Below the pieces are notes generated by a model. It made no database searches, was not told the origin of the DNA, and saw only the letters and a program-made list of their open reading frames with translations. 64,000 bases of DNA from JAFGOG01 sp034429215 (lineage in GTDB: Bacteria > Chloroflexota > Anaerolineae > JAAYZQ01). A program made the translations under genes and the position numbers. This document shows positions 42,590-48,964 of the stretch, in pieces (position 1 is the stretch's first letter; each line of letters starts with the position of its first letter). The stretch spans positions 80,027 to 144,026 of the forward strand of contig DAOUGI010000126.1 in assembly GCA_034429215.1 (NCBI GenBank), given 5' to 3'.

Positions 42590-43714
42590 ATGGCCGACAA
42601 GCTGACCCGTTTCTTTGCCTCACGATGGGGTATTATTGCAGTCGGAGCCGTCATCGGCATCCTGGCGCCGCTGCTGCAAAAGCTGGGCAACCCGCCCAAC
42701 ATGGGCATCTGCGTGGCCTGCTTTGAGCGGGACATCGCCGGGGCGCTGGGGCTGCACCGCGCCGGCGCGGTGCAGTATATCAGGCCGGAGATCATCGGGC
42801 TGGTGCTGGGAGCGATGATCGCCGCGTACCTGTTCGGCGAGTTCAGGGCCCGCGCAGGCTCGGCGCCGATCGTGCGGTTTGTGCTGGGGATGTTTGCCAT
42901 GATCGGGGCGCTGGCCTTCCTGGGCTGCCCGTGGCGGGCGCTGCTGCGGCTGGCCGGCGGCGATCTGAATGCGATCCTGGGCCTGGCCGGGCTGATAGTG
43001 GGCATCGGCATCGGGGTGTGGTTCCTCAGGTCGGGCTATAGCCTGGGCCGGGCGACCAAGACCTACACTGCCGTCGGCTGGATTATGCCGCTGATCATGG
43101 TCGGGCTGCTGCTGCTCCTGATCTTCAAACCCAAGTTCGGCGCGGAAGGCCCGATCTTTTTCAGTGAGACGGGGCCGGGCTCGCTGCACGCGGCGCTGCT
43201 CGTGTCACTGGCGGTCGGGCTGGTGATCGGCTTTCTGGCGCAGCGAACCCGCTTTTGCACGATGGGCGCGGTCCGCGACGTGATCCTGATGCGCGACTGG
43301 CACCTGTTGAGCGGGGTGGCGGCTCTGCTGGCCGTGGCGTTTGTCATGAACCTGATCCTGGGGCAGGTCAAGTTCGGGTTCGCCGGGCAGCCGGTGGCCC
43401 ACAGCAGCTACCTGTGGAATTTCCTGGGGATGGCGCTGGCCGGATTGGCCTTTGCGCTGGCGGGCGGCTGCCCCGGCCGGCAGTTGTTCCTGTCGGGCGA
43501 GGGGGACGGCGACGCCGCGGTGTTTGTGCTGGGGATGATCGTCGGCGCGGGGTTTGCCCACAACTTGACGCTGGCAGGCAGCGCAGACAAGGTCGTCGAG
43601 GGTGTGGTGACGACCGGGGGTCTGACCACGGCCGGGATGGTCGTTGTAGTACTGGGGCTGGTGGCCTGCCTGCTCATCGGCCTGACGATGCGGGAGAAAC
43701 AAAAGGTAGGGTAA
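42590..43714 (+). CDS. yedE: YedE-family membrane protein (putative selenium transport)
   Basis: A 374-residue membrane protein with about ten hydrophobic segments. The paired YeeE/YedE repeats show GICVACFERDIAGALGLH, GCPWRALLRLAGGD, RTRFCTMGAVRDVILMRD and GGCPGRQLFLSGEGDGDAAVFVLG; the last is typical of the selenium-associated YedE group. Conserved cysteines in these loops fit movement of a reduced sulfur or selenium species across the membrane. The TusA-like gene starts 4 bp downstream, and a selenocysteine-containing peroxiredoxin follows, which supports a selenium role. Confidence 0.85.
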   Translation: MADKLTRFFASRWGIIAVGAVIGILAPLLQKLGNPPNMGICVACFERDIAGALGLHRAGAVQYIRPEIIGLVLGAMIAAYLFGEFRARAGSAPIVRFVLGMFAMIGALAFLGCPWRALLRLAGGDLNAILGLAGLIVGIGIGVWFLRSGYSLGRATKTYTAVGWIMPLIMVGLLLLLIFKPKFGAEGPIFFSETGPGSLHAALLVSLAVGLVIGFLAQRTRFCTMGAVRDVILMRDWHLLSGVAALLAVAFVMNLILGQVKFGFAGQPVAHSSYLWNFLGMALAGLAFALAGGCPGRQLFLSGEGDGDAAVFVLGMIVGAGFAHNLTLAGSADKVVEGVVTTGGLTTAGMVVVVLGLVACLLIGLTMREKQKVG

Positions 43715-43718
43715 TGCC

Positions 43719-43928
43719 ATGACAACAACAGTCGATGCTCGCGGCCTGTCGTGCCCACAGCCGGTCATTCTGGCCAGGAATGCCGTTCAGGGTGCCAAGT
43801 TCCCGATCGAAGTACTGGTGGACAGCGTGACCTCGCGTGAGAATGTGCGCCGCATGGCCGAGCGCGCGGGTCTCAAGGTCAAGATTGAACCGGCAGGAGA
43901 CGAGTTCAGGCTGACGATCACCCCGTAA
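43719..43928 (+). CDS. TusA/YedF-like sulfur (selenium) carrier protein
   Basis: A 69-residue protein with the TusA fold. The active cysteine is in DARGLSCPQPVILARNAV; SRENVRRMAERAGLKVKIE and a final strand follow. TusA-like proteins carry a persulfide; the YedF N-terminal domain is the same fold and is linked to selenium metabolism. The C-terminal DsrE-like domain of YedF is missing. It is in one operon with yedE and just upstream of the selenoprotein gene. Confidence 0.85.
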   Translation: MTTTVDARGLSCPQPVILARNAVQGAKFPIEVLVDSVTSRENVRRMAERAGLKVKIEPAGDEFRLTITP

Positions 43929-44047
43929 CAGGGGCAGCTTTGCGCCGCTGTTCCGCCAGTTAACCGCATATTGGCCCAATGCCCGGCTCCGGGGTCCAGG
44001 GAGGCGGGCATTGGTCTGTTCCCCTTCCGCCTGCCGTGCCGCTCCAC

Positions 44048-44075
44048 TTGACAACTGCCACTCCTGATATACAAT
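44048..44075 (+). promoter_or_regulatory. Promoter of the selenoprotein peroxiredoxin gene
   Basis: TTGACA (44048-44053), 16 bp, TACAAT (44070-44075). The stretch 43929-44313 contains this promoter, a hairpin CCACGCG-GCCCT-CGCGTGG (44164-44182), and a short in-frame upstream start at 44209. Confidence 0.6.
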
Positions 44076-44208
44076 AGATCTGTCTTTCAGGCCACAGGTA
44101 CAAGCCCGGCAGAGCAGCCCTTGCCTGCCCGGCCCCCTGGCGCGCCGCCGGACTCGGAACGAGCCACGCGGCCCTCGCGTGGTTTGAAATATCCTCAGGA
44201 GGTAGTGG

Positions 44209-44313
44209 ATGAGCGAAAAAGCGATCTCGTGTGTCCAATCCGCCAAGGGACCGCTGGTGTCCCCTAAGCTCCCTACCACAGGGGCAAGCCAACCAATAGA
44301 AAAGGAGGTCAAG
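44209..44313 (+). other. In-frame upstream extension of the peroxiredoxin
   Basis: ATG 44209 has its own ribosome-binding site (CAGGAGGT) and is in frame with the peroxiredoxin start at 44314, which would add 35 residues beginning MSEKAISCVQSAKGPLVSP. The sequence does not resemble a signal peptide or a known domain and includes a cysteine. It may be translated as a longer isoform or be a leader; the family normally starts at 44314. Confidence 0.4.
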
Positions 44314-44925
44314 ATGGCACTCGCGCGTGTCGGAAAGGAAGCGCCCGATTTCGAGGCTTCGGCCTACGTCGACGGCGGCTTTAAGAATGTCAAGCTCTCG
44401 GATTACAAGGGCCAATGGGTGGTGCTGTGCTTCTACCCAGGAGATTTCACCTTTGTTTGACCGACGGAATTGGCGGCCGTGGCCGTCAAGGTTCCGGAGC
44501 TGCAAAAGCTGGGTGTACAGGTACTGTCGATGAGCGTCGACAGCCGCTTCAGCCACAAAATCTGGCACGAAGAGGAGCTGTCAAAGATGGTGCCGGGAGG
44601 CATCCCCTATCCGATGCTTTCAGACGCCGGCGGCAAGATCGGCGAGATGTACGGCGTGTACGACGAGGCCGGCGGGGTAGACATTCGCGGGCGGTTCATC
44701 ATCGATCCGGACGGGATCATCCAGGCGATGGAGGTGCTCACCCCGGCGGTGGGGCGCAACGTGAGCGAGCTGTTCCGCCAGGTGCAGGCCTTTATCCACG
44801 TGCGGGCGGCCAAGGGGGCGGAGGTGATGCCCTCGGGCTGGCAGCCGGGCCGGGACACGCTCAAAGTCGGCCCACACCTGGTGGGCAAGGTGTGGAAGGT
44901 CTGGAAGACCGACCAGGCGTTCTAG
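44314..44925 (+). CDS. prxU: Selenocysteine-containing peroxiredoxin (AhpC/Prx1 type); UGA at 44458-44460
   Basis: A 203-residue peroxiredoxin that reduces hydroperoxides. It begins MALARVGKEAPDFEASAYVD, and the catalytic motif reads FYPGDFTFV-TGA-PTEL, where nearly all relatives have Cys in place of the TGA. The frame continues intact for 155 codons to TAG 44925 with the family's usual blocks (SVDSRFSHKIWHEEE, YPMLSDAGGKIGEMYGV, GRFIIDPDGIIQAMEV). The TGA is therefore read as selenocysteine, at residue 49. The usual resolving cysteine (EVCPxxW) is replaced by Met (EVMPSGW), and the only other Cys is residue 39. AAAGGAGGT precedes the start, a hairpin follows the TGA, and yedE and a tusA-like gene lie upstream. 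Confidence 0.92.
44465..44496 (+). promoter_or_regulatory. SECIS-like hairpin downstream of the UGA
   Basis: Starting 4 bases after TGA: CGGAA pairs with TTCCG (44465-44469 / 44492-44496), TT with AA, GGCGG (44472-44476) with CCGTC (44483-44487, one G-U pair); apical loop CCGTGG, and GG is bulged on the 3' side. The loop begins 16 bases after the TGA, in the range of bacterial selenocysteine insertion elements. Confidence 0.6.
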
Positions 44926-44938
44926 CTCACAAATTCGA

Positions 44939-44973
44939 GGCCCTGAGGGGTTCCACCCCCTCGGGGCCTTTTT
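44939..44973 (+). terminator. Rho-independent terminator of the peroxiredoxin gene
   Basis: GGCCCTGAGGGG-TTCCA-CCCCCTCGGGGCC followed by TTTTT, with one G-U pair. Confidence 0.85.
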
Positions 44974-44980
44974 CTTTGGA

Positions 44981-45325
44981 TCAGGTGTCCTGGCGCTCGA
45001 ACACAGCGGCCCCGGGCCGCTCCTCATGGCAGTGGCCGCAGCCGACGTGGGGAGCGGCCACCTCGACCAGATGCTTGCTGCACACGGCCGCAACCATGAC
45101 CCGGTGGGACAAGCCCAGCAGGCGGCGCTCGACGCGGGCCTCGAGAACGAGGTTGGGGCAGGCATTGGCCCGCAGGATGCCGGGGATGGGGCAGATTTTG
45201 CACAGGGCCGGCCGCCACGGATCCGACTCGCGGTTCTGGGCGATAAGGCGGCACTCCTGGCGGTCGCGCCCCCGGTAATAATCGGCATAGTAGTAGCGGC
45301 ACTCGGCGCCGGCAGGGGTGATCAT
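44981..45325 (-). CDS. Cys/His-rich protein of unknown function
   Basis: A 114-residue soluble protein. Cysteine-containing motifs run through its length: AECRYYYADYYRGRDRQECRL, CKICPIPG, NACPNL, AAVCSKH and VGCGHCHEE. The spacing suggests one or two bound zinc or iron-sulfur sites. I do not recognise a characterised family. It converges with the selenoprotein peroxiredoxin gene and lies 19 bp downstream of the first L,D-transpeptidase gene's start region in opposite order, so it is probably a small single gene or the start of its own unit. Confidence 0.6.
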   Translation of the reverse strand: MITPAGAECRYYYADYYRGRDRQECRLIAQNRESDPWRPALCKICPIPGILRANACPNLVLEARVERRLLGLSHRVMVAAVCSKHLVEVAAPHVGCGHCHEERPGAAVFERQDT

Positions 45326-45344
45326 CCGGTCGGCCCCCCTTTCC

Positions 45345-46352
45345 CTAGCGGTGGATGACGACGAGGGTGCCCTTGGGCGCCCACTCGAACAGCCACTTGG
45401 CCTCGGCGGTTTTCATGTTGATGCAGCCGTGGCTCATGGGGTGGCCAAAGTTGCTGTGCCAGTAAGTGCCATGGATGCCATAGCCGCCGTAAAAGTACAT
45501 GACGTAGGGCACGTTGGGCAGGTAATAGTCGGGCCCTCGCATCGGAGCAGAGCGGTATTTGACATAGATCTTGAACCGGCCGGTGACGGTGGGATGGTAG
45601 CGGGTGCCGGTCGAGACCAGGACATCGAGCACGGTCGTCTGGCCCTCGTGGGCGTACAGGCGCTGGTCGGACAGGTCGACTTCGATCCACTTTTCGGCCA
45701 GGCTCTGGTCAGCCGGGACCGGGGTGGGGGTGATGGTTGGGGTCGGGGTGGCGGTTGGGGTCGGCGTCGGGGTGGGGGTAAAGGTAGGGGTAGGCGTTGG
45801 GGTGAAGGTAGGGGTGGCGGTGGGGGTAGGCGTCGGCGTGGGGGTATGGGTGGCGGTCGGCGTGGGGCTGGGCAAAAGCGCGGCGATTACGGCGCGCGGC
45901 GCGTCGCTCCACACAGCCAGGGCGACGATCGGGATCAGGATCAACAGGCCGACAAGCAGCCAGCGCGGCCACGTCGCGCGGCCGGCGCCGGGCTCGGCCA
46001 ACGGCGCCAGGGGACTGGGCACGGATGAGCGGGTGGCGGATATCGGCGGCGGAAAGGGGCCGGGGTAGGGCGGCAAGTTGCCGGCGGCGCGGCGCATGTC
46101 GCGCAGCGCCTCGCGCGCCCGCCGGTTCTTGGGGTCGAGGGTCAGGACGTAAGCCAGGTGGGCCATCGCCTCTTGGGGGGCGTCGACGACAAAGGCGCGC
46201 TCCAGCCACGCCGCCTGGTGGTGCGGATCGAGCTCAAGCGCGGCGGTGAAATAGTTCCAGGCGCGGGCGCGCTGTCCGGCGCGGGCGGCCTGCCCGCCCC
46301 GGTGCATGAGCGCCTCGACCTGTTGGCTTGTCGCGGAACGATCGGACGTCAA
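45345..46352 (-). CDS. Membrane-anchored L,D-transpeptidase with TPR-like N-terminus
   Basis: A 335-residue enzyme that probably cross-links or modifies peptidoglycan. The C-terminal YkuD domain has WIEVDLSDQRLYAHEG and the catalytic block HGTYWHSNFGHPMSHGCINM, with the active Cys. Upstream are a helical TPR-like segment (ALMHRGGQAARAGQRARAWNYF), one membrane helix (WLLVGLLILIPIVALAVW) and a long Thr/Pro repeat linker (TPTPTPTATPTF and similar). I propose TTG 46352, which has GAGGGG upstream; the open frame extends to 46496 through repeat sequence. The linker probably spans the cell wall. Confidence 0.8.
   Translation of the reverse strand: MTSDRSATSQQVEALMHRGGQAARAGQRARAWNYFTAALELDPHHQAAWLERAFVVDAPQEAMAHLAYVLTLDPKNRRAREALRDMRRAAGNLPPYPGPFPPPISATRSSVPSPLAPLAEPGAGRATWPRWLLVGLLILIPIVALAVWSDAPRAVIAALLPSPTPTATHTPTPTPTPTATPTFTPTPTPTFTPTPTPTPTATPTPTITPTPVPADQSLAEKWIEVDLSDQRLYAHEGQTTVLDVLVSTGTRYHPTVTGRFKIYVKYRSAPMRGPDYYLPNVPYVMYFYGGYGIHGTYWHSNFGHPMSHGCINMKTAEAKWLFEWAPKGTLVVIHR
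45718..45880. repeat. Short tandem repeat encoding the Thr/Pro linker
   Basis: Degenerate GGGGTN hexamers on the plus strand encode alternating Thr-Pro on the minus strand. This explains the G-rich strand without any need for a regulatory function. Confidence 0.7.
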
Positions 46353-46378
46353 ACTCTGGTTCCCCTCAAGATAGACTG

Positions 46379-46414
46379 CCCCCCACCCTACCCCACAGCA
46401 GAGAGGGAGAGGGC
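46379..46414. repeat. Degenerate CTCTCCCC-family repeat
   Basis: CTGCCCCCCACCCTACCCCA followed by GAGAGGGAGAGGGCAG, similar to the repeats at 27655 and 31928. Confidence 0.4.
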
Positions 46415-46497
46415 AGGTTGCCATAAGCATCTTAACACAGAAACAGTTTATTGGCAACCGGCCTGGAGGGCAGAGATCTAGGCGCCGATCTCGCAAT

Positions 46498-46526
46498 TTG
46501 ATATAAACCGGAATTCGTGCGATAAT
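46498..46526 (+). promoter_or_regulatory. Promoter of the LysM L,D-transpeptidase gene
   Basis: TTGATA (46498-46503), 17 bp, GATAAT (46521-46526), followed by AGGAGG and ATG 46571. Confidence 0.6.
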
Positions 46527-46570
46527 GTCCGCTCAGAGACAAACCGGCGGGGCACAACAGGAGGATCGAG

Positions 46571-47389
46571 ATGACGGCAAAGAGATCGTTCAGTCTGAGA
46601 ATGGCGGTGCTGCTTGCCGTGTTGATCGTGGCGCTGATCACACCGCTGGCGGCGCACGCCCAGCAGAGCGTGTATGTCGTACGGCGAGGCGACACCCTGT
46701 CGGGGATCGCCGCCCGCTATGGGACGAGCATGCAGGCGATTATGAATGCCAACGGCCTGCGCAACGCCAACTTTATCTGGGTTGGCCAGCGGCTGACCAT
46801 CCCCGGCAGTGGGTCGAGTGGTGGCTCTGGCGGGGGAACGACGTCGGGCGGCGTCCACGTGGTGCGGCGCGGAGAGATCCTGGCAACGATCGCAGCCCGC
46901 TATGGCACGACCGTCCAGGCGATCGTGAACGCCAATAGGCTGCGCAACGCCAACTTGATCTACGTCGGCCAGCGATTGACCATCCCCGGCAAGAGCGGAG
47001 GCAGCAGCGGCGGATCGAGCGGAGGGAGCGCTTCGGGGGGCAAGTGGATCGAGATAGACCTGAGCAGCCAGCGGACCTACGCGCACCAGGGCAACAGCGT
47101 GGCGCGGACGATGGTCGTGTCGACCGGCATCGCCCGCTACCCGACGCCGACGGGGAGCTTCCGCATCTATTCCAAGTATCCCAGCGTTACCATGTCGGGG
47201 CCGGGCTATTATCTGACGGGCGTGCCGCACACGATGTTCTTTTACCGGGGCTATGCGCTGCACGGCACCTATTGGCACCGCAACTTTGGCCACCCGATGA
47301 GCCATGGCTGCATCAACCTGACCAAGGCCGACGCGGCGTGGCTGTACTCCTGGGCGCCGGTGGGAACGCTGGTCCAGATCCACTGGTAG
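46571..47389 (+). CDS. Secreted L,D-transpeptidase with two LysM domains
   Basis: A 272-residue exported enzyme. The signal peptide ends near AAHAQQ. Two LysM peptidoglycan-binding repeats follow (VYVVRRGDTLSGIAARYGTS and VHVVRRGEILATIAARYGTT), separated by Gly/Ser linkers. The YkuD catalytic domain has WIEIDLSSQRTYAHQG and HGTYWHRNFGHPMSHGCINL. The catalytic domain is about as close to that of the oppositely oriented L,D-transpeptidase at 45345 as a paralogue would be. The two differ in anchoring: LysM here, membrane helix there. Confidence 0.9.
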   Translation: MTAKRSFSLRMAVLLAVLIVALITPLAAHAQQSVYVVRRGDTLSGIAARYGTSMQAIMNANGLRNANFIWVGQRLTIPGSGSSGGSGGGTTSGGVHVVRRGEILATIAARYGTTVQAIVNANRLRNANLIYVGQRLTIPGKSGGSSGGSSGGSASGGKWIEIDLSSQRTYAHQGNSVARTMVVSTGIARYPTPTGSFRIYSKYPSVTMSGPGYYLTGVPHTMFFYRGYALHGTYWHRNFGHPMSHGCINLTKADAAWLYSWAPVGTLVQIHW

Positions 47390-47404
47390 GGATCTATCGC
47401 CCCG

Positions 47405-47460
47405 AGAAGCGCGATCCTTTGCCTCGCAGCCGCGAGTCCCCTGACGGGCCGCCAGGCCGC
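47405..47460. repeat. Repeat with CTCGCAGCCGCGAG and TCCCCTGACGGG elements
   Basis: This contains parts seen in the repeats at 28937 (GCAGCCGCGAG) and 50087 (TCCCCTGACGGG). It lies in the 47390-47626 gap, with the tandem repeat below and a promoter. Confidence 0.4.
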
Positions 47461-47464
47461 CAGA

Positions 47465-47512
47465 AACATGCGGCACAGGCAACATGCGGCACAGGCAACA
47501 TGCGGCGCAAGG
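47465..47512. repeat. Three tandem copies of a 16-bp unit
   Basis: AACATGCGGCACAGGC occurs twice exactly (47465-47480, 47481-47496) and once diverged (47497-47512). It is non-coding. Confidence 0.8.
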
Positions 47513-47568
47513 GATCTTCCGGCCCGGCACGTCGGAATGACGGGCTCTGACTTGCCCGCCGCCGGTCT

Positions 47569-47597
47569 TTGTCATGTCGTCCGTTTTGTGCTACACT
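47569..47597 (+). promoter_or_regulatory. Promoter upstream of the exported protein-pth genes
   Basis: TTGTCA (47569-47574), 17 bp, TACACT (47592-47597), 30 bp before ATG 47627. Confidence 0.5.
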
Positions 47598-47626
47598 GCC
47601 CAGATGCTATGCGTAGAGGGGCAGGC

Positions 47627-48358
47627 ATGAAACGGAGTGCGATGATATGGGCGGTGGTGTTAGCCCTGGTAACGATCCAGGCGGCTCAGGCTGCGCCGGG
47701 GTTAGCCCAGGGGCTGGCGGTCATCACCTCGCCGCGGGACGGGTCCGAGGTCCGCGGCCTGGTGCCGATCGAGGGCAACGCTACCCATCCCCAGTTCCAA
47801 AAATACGAAATCCACTATGGACCCCAGCCAAACCCCGGCGAGCAGTGGACTCCGGTGGGCCAATCGCCGTTCACCGTGCCGGTGGTGCAGGGCCGGCTGG
47901 CGTTGTGGGACACGACGGTCATCCCCGACGGCCAATACAGCCTGCGCCTGCGCGTGGTGCGCGTGGACGGCAATTATGACGAGTATTTTGTGCGGGGCAT
48001 CCAGGTGGTCAATACCCGCCCGGTAGCAACGCCCACCCGAGAGGCCACGCCGACATCCAGCCGGCCGACCGAGATACCGACGGCCACGCCGACGATCGTC
48101 ATTGCCGTGCCGACGGTGCTGTCGCCCACCCCTCGGCCGACCGAAACGCCGCTGCCGACCAGCGAGCCCACTGCCACGTCCGAACCGATGAACCTTCCGT
48201 TTCAAAATGTCAGCGACGCGGCGTGCTGGGGAGCGGTGGGCACGGCGGCCGCTTTTGTCGGCATCGGTTTGCTCTTTGCGGCGAGGAACGGCATAGTGGC
48301 CTTTTTCCGGTGGCTTGCCCGCCGTGGGCGAGAGAGCATGGGAATGTATGACGAATGA
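47627..48358 (+). CDS. Exported membrane-anchored protein with Ig-like domain
   Basis: A 243-residue protein. The signal peptide MKRSAMIWAVVLALVTIQAAQA is followed by a beta-rich domain with ITSPRDGSEVRGLVPIEGNATHPQFQKYEIHYG and DTTVIPDGQYSLRLRVVRVDGNYDEYF, which resembles Ig/FN3-like modules that recur in Chloroflexota. A Thr/Pro-rich linker leads to one membrane helix (GTAAAFVGIGLLFAARNGIVAFF) and a short basic tail. The function is unknown; it may contact the cell wall. Its stop overlaps the pth start (ATGA). Confidence 0.7.
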   Translation: MKRSAMIWAVVLALVTIQAAQAAPGLAQGLAVITSPRDGSEVRGLVPIEGNATHPQFQKYEIHYGPQPNPGEQWTPVGQSPFTVPVVQGRLALWDTTVIPDGQYSLRLRVVRVDGNYDEYFVRGIQVVNTRPVATPTREATPTSSRPTEIPTATPTIVIAVPTVLSPTPRPTETPLPTSEPTATSEPMNLPFQNVSDAACWGAVGTAAAFVGIGLLFAARNGIVAFFRWLARRGRESMGMYDE

Positions 48359-48939
48359 CATCCCCAGCATTGATCGTCGGCCTGGGCAATCCGGGCAGGG
48401 AGTATGCCGCCCACCGGCACAACGTCGGCTTTCAGGTCCTAGACGCGCTGGCCCGCAGCCATAAGCTGGCCTTTTCCGGGCGCAAGGGGTTGGCCCGCGT
48501 CGCCCAGGGCCAGATCGGCGGCCGGCCGGCGATCCTGGCCAAGCCCCAGACCTTTATGAACCTGAGCGGCAAGTCGGTGGGGCGGCTGAGCCGGAGCCTG
48601 GGCGTGCCGCCAGAGCAGATATTGGTGATCTATGACGATCTCGATCTGCCGCTGGGGCGGCTGCGGCTGCGGGCCGAGGGCAGCTCGGGCGGCCACAAGG
48701 GGATCCGATCGATCATCGACGTGCTGGGCACGCAGGCCTTTCCTCGCCTGCGGGTCGGCATCGACCGCCCGCCGGGCCGGATGGACCCGGTGGACTATGT
48801 CCTGGAGCCGTTCGACCGGGATCAGAAACCGTTCCTGGCCGAGGCGGTAGAACGGGCGGTGACAGCGGTGGAGTTCTGGCTGGCGGAGGGGATCATCGCC
48901 GCCATGGACCGGTTCAATGGGTCTGCCGCCAACGAATGA
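48355..48939 (+). CDS. pth: Peptidyl-tRNA hydrolase
   Basis: A 194-residue bacterial-type Pth that frees tRNA from prematurely released peptidyl-tRNA. The motifs are VGLGNPGREYAAHRHNVGF, with the catalytic His at residue 22 and Asn 12, AKPQTFMNLSGKSV, and IYDDLDLPLGRLRLRAEGSSGGHKGIRSI. Length and order are standard. The ATG overlaps the stop of the exported protein gene, an unusual partner for pth. mfd follows 25 bp downstream, a pairing also common in other bacteria. Confidence 0.97.
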   Translation: MTSPALIVGLGNPGREYAAHRHNVGFQVLDALARSHKLAFSGRKGLARVAQGQIGGRPAILAKPQTFMNLSGKSVGRLSRSLGVPPEQILVIYDDLDLPLGRLRLRAEGSSGGHKGIRSIIDVLGTQAFPRLRVGIDRPPGRMDPVDYVLEPFDRDQKPFLAEAVERAVTAVEFWLAEGIIAAMDRFNGSAANE

Positions 48940-48964
48940 ATTCGCCACTACGAAGGTAGTCTGA

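Noticed and set aside
44458..44460. Reading the TGA as a true stop, making the peroxiredoxin a pseudogene
   Set aside because: The downstream frame is fully conserved for 155 codons, TGA replaces exactly the catalytic Cys, and a hairpin and selenium genes are present.
45718..45880. G-rich repeat as a regulatory quadruplex
   Set aside because: It is the coding sequence of a Thr/Pro linker in the L,D-transpeptidase; the repetition follows from the protein.
47465..47512. CRISPR array
   Set aside because: The units are 16 bp and directly adjacent, without spacers, and no cas gene is present.
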